Shown in pieces: positions 30,942 through 34,440 of a stretch of 34,440 nt of DNA. The notes beneath the pieces are model-generated. The model saw nothing but the letters and a program-made list of their open reading frames with translations. It was not told the origin of the DNA and made no database searches. The translations under genes were made by a program, and so were the position numbers. The DNA is from CAZYSK01 sp964649415 (GTDB lineage Bacteria > Chloroflexota > Anaerolineae > B4-G1), in contig CAZYSK010000063.1 in assembly GCA_964649415.1 (NCBI GenBank), forward strand, positions 1 to 34,440. The letters are read 5' to 3'. Position 1 is the first letter of the stretch. Each line of letters begins with the position of its first letter.

Positions 30942-33900
30942 ATGGCGAAGTCGACGGCGTGTTCTGATGGGTCGGATCACTCGGCTGCACGCGTCCCTGT
31001 CGCGCTATGGCGGGCTGCTTTCCAAGTCAGCCGTAGTCCCATCTGCCTGTTGGACAATGAGGGCAAGGCGCTGAGTTGCAACCGGGCGATGGCGGATTTG
31101 CTCGGGAGACCGTCCGCCGAGATCTGCGGCCTCCCATGTGGCGAGTTCCTGCCTCAGGTACCAGATCGGCTTGCACTCGTGGCGGGGACGCTCCGCCGGC
31201 AGATGTCCGAGCTGTCTCTGCGCGGCCGGTGGTTTCACGTCATAGTGGACCCGATACCCGATGAGAACGGCCGTCTCGCGGGGATGATGCTTATCCTGGC
31301 CGCTGTCCCCGTGCGAGGGGAGACGCGGGAGGCGCTGTTGGAGGCAAACGCGCGCCTGCACACGCTTCAGCAGGCCACGGCGGCCGTCCACGGCAGCATA
31401 GACCTGGACGAAGTGTTTCGACGGATTACCGAGGGCGTCGTGCATTCCCTAGGTTACAACACGGCATTCGTCTTGATGCTCGACCGCGAATCAGAGCGCC
31501 TTGAGACGAAAGCCGTCTCAACCAGGACCCAGCTTCTGTCCCGAATCGGTGAGGTGCTGGGAGTCTCCCTCGACAGATTCTCGTTCTCGGCGAACCCCGG
31601 TTGGAACGCTGTTCCCGGAGCGTTGATGCAGGGCACGTCGGTAGTTGCCGGTACCCTGTCCGAGATCGCATACCCCATTGTCGGCAGACAGACCTGCATG
31701 GTGATCCAGAAGCTCACGGGGACGAAACGCTATGTCGTGGTGCCACTGCAGGTTGAGGACGACTTGATGGGGGGCATGGTCGTCGCGAGCACCCAGGATC
31801 AGGTCTCGGAAGAGGAACTGAGTGTGCTTGAAGCGCTTGCTCACTCCGCCTCCAATGCGATTGCGAATGCCAGCCTGTATGCGCAGGCCAGGCAGGCGGA
31901 GGCGGACATTGCGCGTGCGGCCGAGGCGCTGCGCGAACGGGAGCGGCTTTTCCGGCAAACTTTCGATGCGATTCCCGATCCCGCGATCCTGTGGAAATGC
32001 GAACCGGATGGTCGAATTGTCATGAGCCTGGTCAATCCAGCCGCCGATGTGATGTCTGAGGGGAAGATCGCGGATTTCATGGGCGCCACCGTGGATGAGT
32101 TCTTCGCTGGCGCTCCCAACGTCGTGGCAAACATCAGACGTGCACTTGCGACAGGGGAGCCCATCCGGGTAGAGTTGCCCTACCGCCTGCGTACCACCGG
32201 CGAGGACAAATGGGTTACTGCCGACTACGCCAAGGTCTCCGACGACTACCTCTTGAACACGATCCGCGACGTCACTGAGCGGGTGGAGGCGGAGCAAGCT
32301 CTGCGGACGAGCGAGGGACTCCTTTCCAGGGCTGAAGAGATGGCACACCTGGGGAGCTGGGAATGGGATGTCAAGGAGAATCGAGTCACGTTCTCGGATG
32401 AGTGGCAGCGTATTCACGGCTGCAGGGTCAGCCAGCTCTTGATGGAGGATGTCTTGTCCATTGTCCACGCCGACGACCGGCCGGCGGTCAAATGGGCTCT
32501 CGATCGATCGCTGGAGGCCGGAGAGCCCTACGACATCGAGTATCGTGTTGTCAGCCAGGATAGCGGTGAGGTGCGGGTCGTCAAGGCCCGCGGCGAGGTG
32601 TTGTACGACGGGGATGAGCCGATTAGGTTGCGTGGCGCTTGCCAGGACGTCACCGAGCGCGTGCAGGCCCAGCAAGCGTTGCGGGCAAGCGAGGAATTCC
32701 TTCATCGCACAGGCGAAATGGCGCGGGTCGGCGGATGGGAGATTGATCTTGACACCAATATGGTGATGTGGACAAGGACCACGAAAACCATCCACGAGGT
32801 GCCCGATGACTATGAACCCACTGTGGAGCAAGCTAGTGAGTTCTTTCCAGGTGAGAGCCGCGAAGCGATCACCCAGGCTCTTCAAAACGCCATCGACCAC
32901 GGGGAAGCCTACGACCTGGAGCTGGAATTCGTGAGTGCGAACGGGCGGCACCTTTGGGTGCACACCATCGGCCGGCCTGAAATGGAGAATGGCCAGTGCG
33001 TCCGTCTGTCCGGTACGTTCCAAGACGTCACCGAACGCAAGGGGATGGAGCATGCGCTGCGGGAGAGCAACCGTCAACTGCAGAAGGCTTTGGAGGATCT
33101 GAGGGAGACACAGGAGCAGATGGTGCGACGGGAACGGCTGGCTGCGGTGGGCCAGTTGGCCGCCGGCATCGCGCATGACTTCCGCAACCTGATGACCGCG
33201 ATCATCCTCTACGCGGAGTTGTCACTGCGTAGCGAGGGTCTGTCGCTTGATCTGGTGCAGAACCTGGAGGCTATCCTCGGGGAGTCGAGGAGGGCCGCCG
33301 ATCTGGTGCAGCAAATCCTCGACTTCAGCAGTCACTCGATTATCGAGGTCCGGCCGGTGGACCTGGAGGCTCTCACTGAGGGGGTTCTGGGCGTGCTGCA
33401 GCGCACGATCCCGGAGAACATCCGGTTGGTTCTGGATGTCTCTCCCAAGGGCGCGCCGTTCGTGGTGAAGGCCGATCCCGGTCGCATTGAGCAGGCGCTG
33501 ATGAACCTGTCGCTGAACGCTCGCGACGCGATGCCGCACGGCGGGGAACTGCGGTTCGGGCTGTCCAAGATTCGGCTAGGTCCGGGCGATGAGCCGCCGG
33601 TAGCGGACATGCCGGCGGGCGAGTGGGTGTGCCTGGCCGTTGCAGACACAGGGACCGGGATGGTGGAAGAGGTGCGCGCTCACCTATTCGAACCCTTTTT
33701 CACGACCAAAGAGGTGGGGGAGGGGACGGGCCTGGGGTTGGCGCAGGTGTACGGCATCGTCCGGCAGCACGAGGGCTACATCGGCGTGGATACGGAGAGA
33801 GGGCAGGGAACGACCTTCTGCATCTATCTCCTCGCTTGTGAGGTAGCGGAGACAAGCGTAGAGGACGATTGTGCGACGACGCCGCGTGGGCAGGGGGAGA

Positions 33901-34259
33901 CCCTCCTGCTGGTGGAGGACAGCGACAAGCTGCGGGATGCAGGGCGGGGCATGTTGGAATCACTGGGCTACCGGGTGTTGAGCGCGGCAAACGGGCGTGA
34001 TGCCCTGGCGCTCTACGAGGCACGGGGTGGGGTGGCACTGGTCATCACGGACTTGGTGATGCCGGAGATGGGCGGCAAGGAACTGGTTCAGGAACTGAGG
34101 CGTTTGGACCCTAACGTGAAGGCCTTGGGGCTCACCGGTTATGCGACAGAGGACATGACGAGCGAGTTGAGTGAGGCGGGCTTCCTGGAAGTGATCCACA
34201 AGCCTTTTCAAGTAGGTGCACTGGCGCGGGCGATCCGCCGCGCCCTGGACGCGCACTAG
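30942..34259 (+). CDS. Hybrid histidine kinase: PAS, GAF, three PAS, HisKA, REC
   Basis: The 1105-residue protein is soluble. Order: PAS (about 25-125), GAF (about 140-310), PAS (about 335-445), two PAS_3-type domains (about 460-575 and 585-700), each PAS ending in a DVTER motif; coiled coil; HisKA with His745 (AHDFRNLM); HATPase (NLSLNARDAMPHGG, ADTGTGM, GTGLGLAQVYG); and a C-terminal receiver with VEDSD, Asp1037 (TDLVMPEMGG), LTGY and Lys in IHKPF, all intact. ATG 30942 is 6 nt after GGAGG; the GTG at 30939 is an alternative. The kinase-receiver half is a close paralogue of the protein at 28238-29890. Output partner unknown. The repeat at 34258 begins at its stop codon. Confidence 0.92.
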   Translation: MAKSTACSDGSDHSAARVPVALWRAAFQVSRSPICLLDNEGKALSCNRAMADLLGRPSAEICGLPCGEFLPQVPDRLALVAGTLRRQMSELSLRGRWFHVIVDPIPDENGRLAGMMLILAAVPVRGETREALLEANARLHTLQQATAAVHGSIDLDEVFRRITEGVVHSLGYNTAFVLMLDRESERLETKAVSTRTQLLSRIGEVLGVSLDRFSFSANPGWNAVPGALMQGTSVVAGTLSEIAYPIVGRQTCMVIQKLTGTKRYVVVPLQVEDDLMGGMVVASTQDQVSEEELSVLEALAHSASNAIANASLYAQARQAEADIARAAEALRERERLFRQTFDAIPDPAILWKCEPDGRIVMSLVNPAADVMSEGKIADFMGATVDEFFAGAPNVVANIRRALATGEPIRVELPYRLRTTGEDKWVTADYAKVSDDYLLNTIRDVTERVEAEQALRTSEGLLSRAEEMAHLGSWEWDVKENRVTFSDEWQRIHGCRVSQLLMEDVLSIVHADDRPAVKWALDRSLEAGEPYDIEYRVVSQDSGEVRVVKARGEVLYDGDEPIRLRGACQDVTERVQAQQALRASEEFLHRTGEMARVGGWEIDLDTNMVMWTRTTKTIHEVPDDYEPTVEQASEFFPGESREAITQALQNAIDHGEAYDLELEFVSANGRHLWVHTIGRPEMENGQCVRLSGTFQDVTERKGMEHALRESNRQLQKALEDLRETQEQMVRRERLAAVGQLAAGIAHDFRNLMTAIILYAELSLRSEGLSLDLVQNLEAILGESRRAADLVQQILDFSSHSIIEVRPVDLEALTEGVLGVLQRTIPENIRLVLDVSPKGAPFVVKADPGRIEQALMNLSLNARDAMPHGGELRFGLSKIRLGPGDEPPVADMPAGEWVCLAVADTGTGMVEEVRAHLFEPFFTTKEVGEGTGLGLAQVYGIVRQHEGYIGVDTERGQGTTFCIYLLACEVAETSVEDDCATTPRGQGETLLLVEDSDKLRDAGRGMLESLGYRVLSAANGRDALALYEARGGVALVITDLVMPEMGGKELVQELRRLDPNVKALGLTGYATEDMTSELSEAGFLEVIHKPFQVGALARAIRRALDAH

Positions 34260-34440
34260 ACGCTACTGCGTTCACGGCGAGCGCAACCACCTGTTCGTAG
34301 TGAGGCACGTAGGTCCGCCGGAGTGCCGTTCTGACGCTACTCCGCTGCGCTGCGTAGCTCACTACGAACGCGATGTCCGGTCCAGGTTCGTAGTGAGGGC
34401 GGATGCAGACATCCGTCCGCAGGTCTGCCGGAGTGCCGTC
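34258..34440. repeat. Palindromic repeat family, right-end copies
   Basis: Same family as 1-186. AGACGCTACT (34258-34267), which overlaps the kinase stop codon, equals the junction at 77-86. GTTCGTAGTGAG occurs at 34293-34304 and 34386-34397; CTCACTACGAAC at 34358-34369 pairs with the latter across a 16-nt loop. The tail AGGTCCGCCGGAGTGCCGT is at 34311-34329, with a one-base variant at 34421-34439. The right copy is longer between arm and tail than the left ones. No terminator T-run. Confidence 0.88.

Overview
The window is G+C-rich, gene-dense bacterial chromosome. Gene content and order (mreB-mreC-mreD-mrdA ... minC-minD-minE-rodA), a DUF2723 membrane glycosyltransferase with C-terminal beta-sandwich repeats, large GAF/PAS histidine kinases and abundant 7-bp tandem repeats fit a rod-shaped member of the Chloroflexota (Anaerolineae-like). 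That placement is inference; no 16S gene or other decisive marker is present.

Layout. 1-190: two tandem 84-bp palindromic repeats that run into the end of scpA. 191-928 (minus): scpA, divergent from the cell-shape operon. 1069-14846: mreB, mreC, mreD, mrdA (PBP2), a DUF2723 glycosyltransferase-like gene, minC, minD, minE, a divergent rodA-like SEDS gene, a DUF362 gene and a soluble GAF histidine kinase. Nearly all are tightly spaced or overlapping and on the plus strand. This is a rod-shape plus division-site block into which sugar-transfer and signalling genes have been placed. 14981-19594: glnS and gltX overlapping by 4 bp, then an unpaired sugar-type ABC ATPase. 19592-19661: heptamer repeats between convergent genes. 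19664-20188 (minus): HNH nuclease. 20347-20760 (minus): a non-coding region that ends in a very short tmRNA-like RNA. 20814-21179 (minus): small putative ribbon-helix-helix regulator with a consensus promoter and overlapping inverted repeats. 21423-23554: SDR oxidoreductase plus MFS transporter. 23680-25401: phospholipase-D-like protein. 25483-34259: three histidine kinases (7TM/PAS/GAF/HisKA_2; REC-HK-REC; PAS/GAF/PAS-HK-REC) interrupted by one minus-strand secreted protein. 34258-34440: the same palindromic repeat family as at the left end.

How it works together. MreBCD, PBP2 and the SEDS protein would form the elongation machinery, and MinCDE positions division. The kinases have no DNA-binding partner regulator in the window, so their outputs are unknown. 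Promoters share an extended -10 of the form GTGCTATAAT, and at least two transcripts (scpA and the RHH-like gene) look leaderless.

Most unusual items: (1) a tmRNA-like RNA whose D-arm and T-arm halves are only about 120 nt apart; (2) a 187-bp block of heptamer repeats plus a hairpin lying in frame inside the DUF2723 gene; (3) repeat arrays that begin at or overlap the stop codons of three genes; (4) a SEDS protein that keeps the catalytic HTD motif but has lost two other family motifs.
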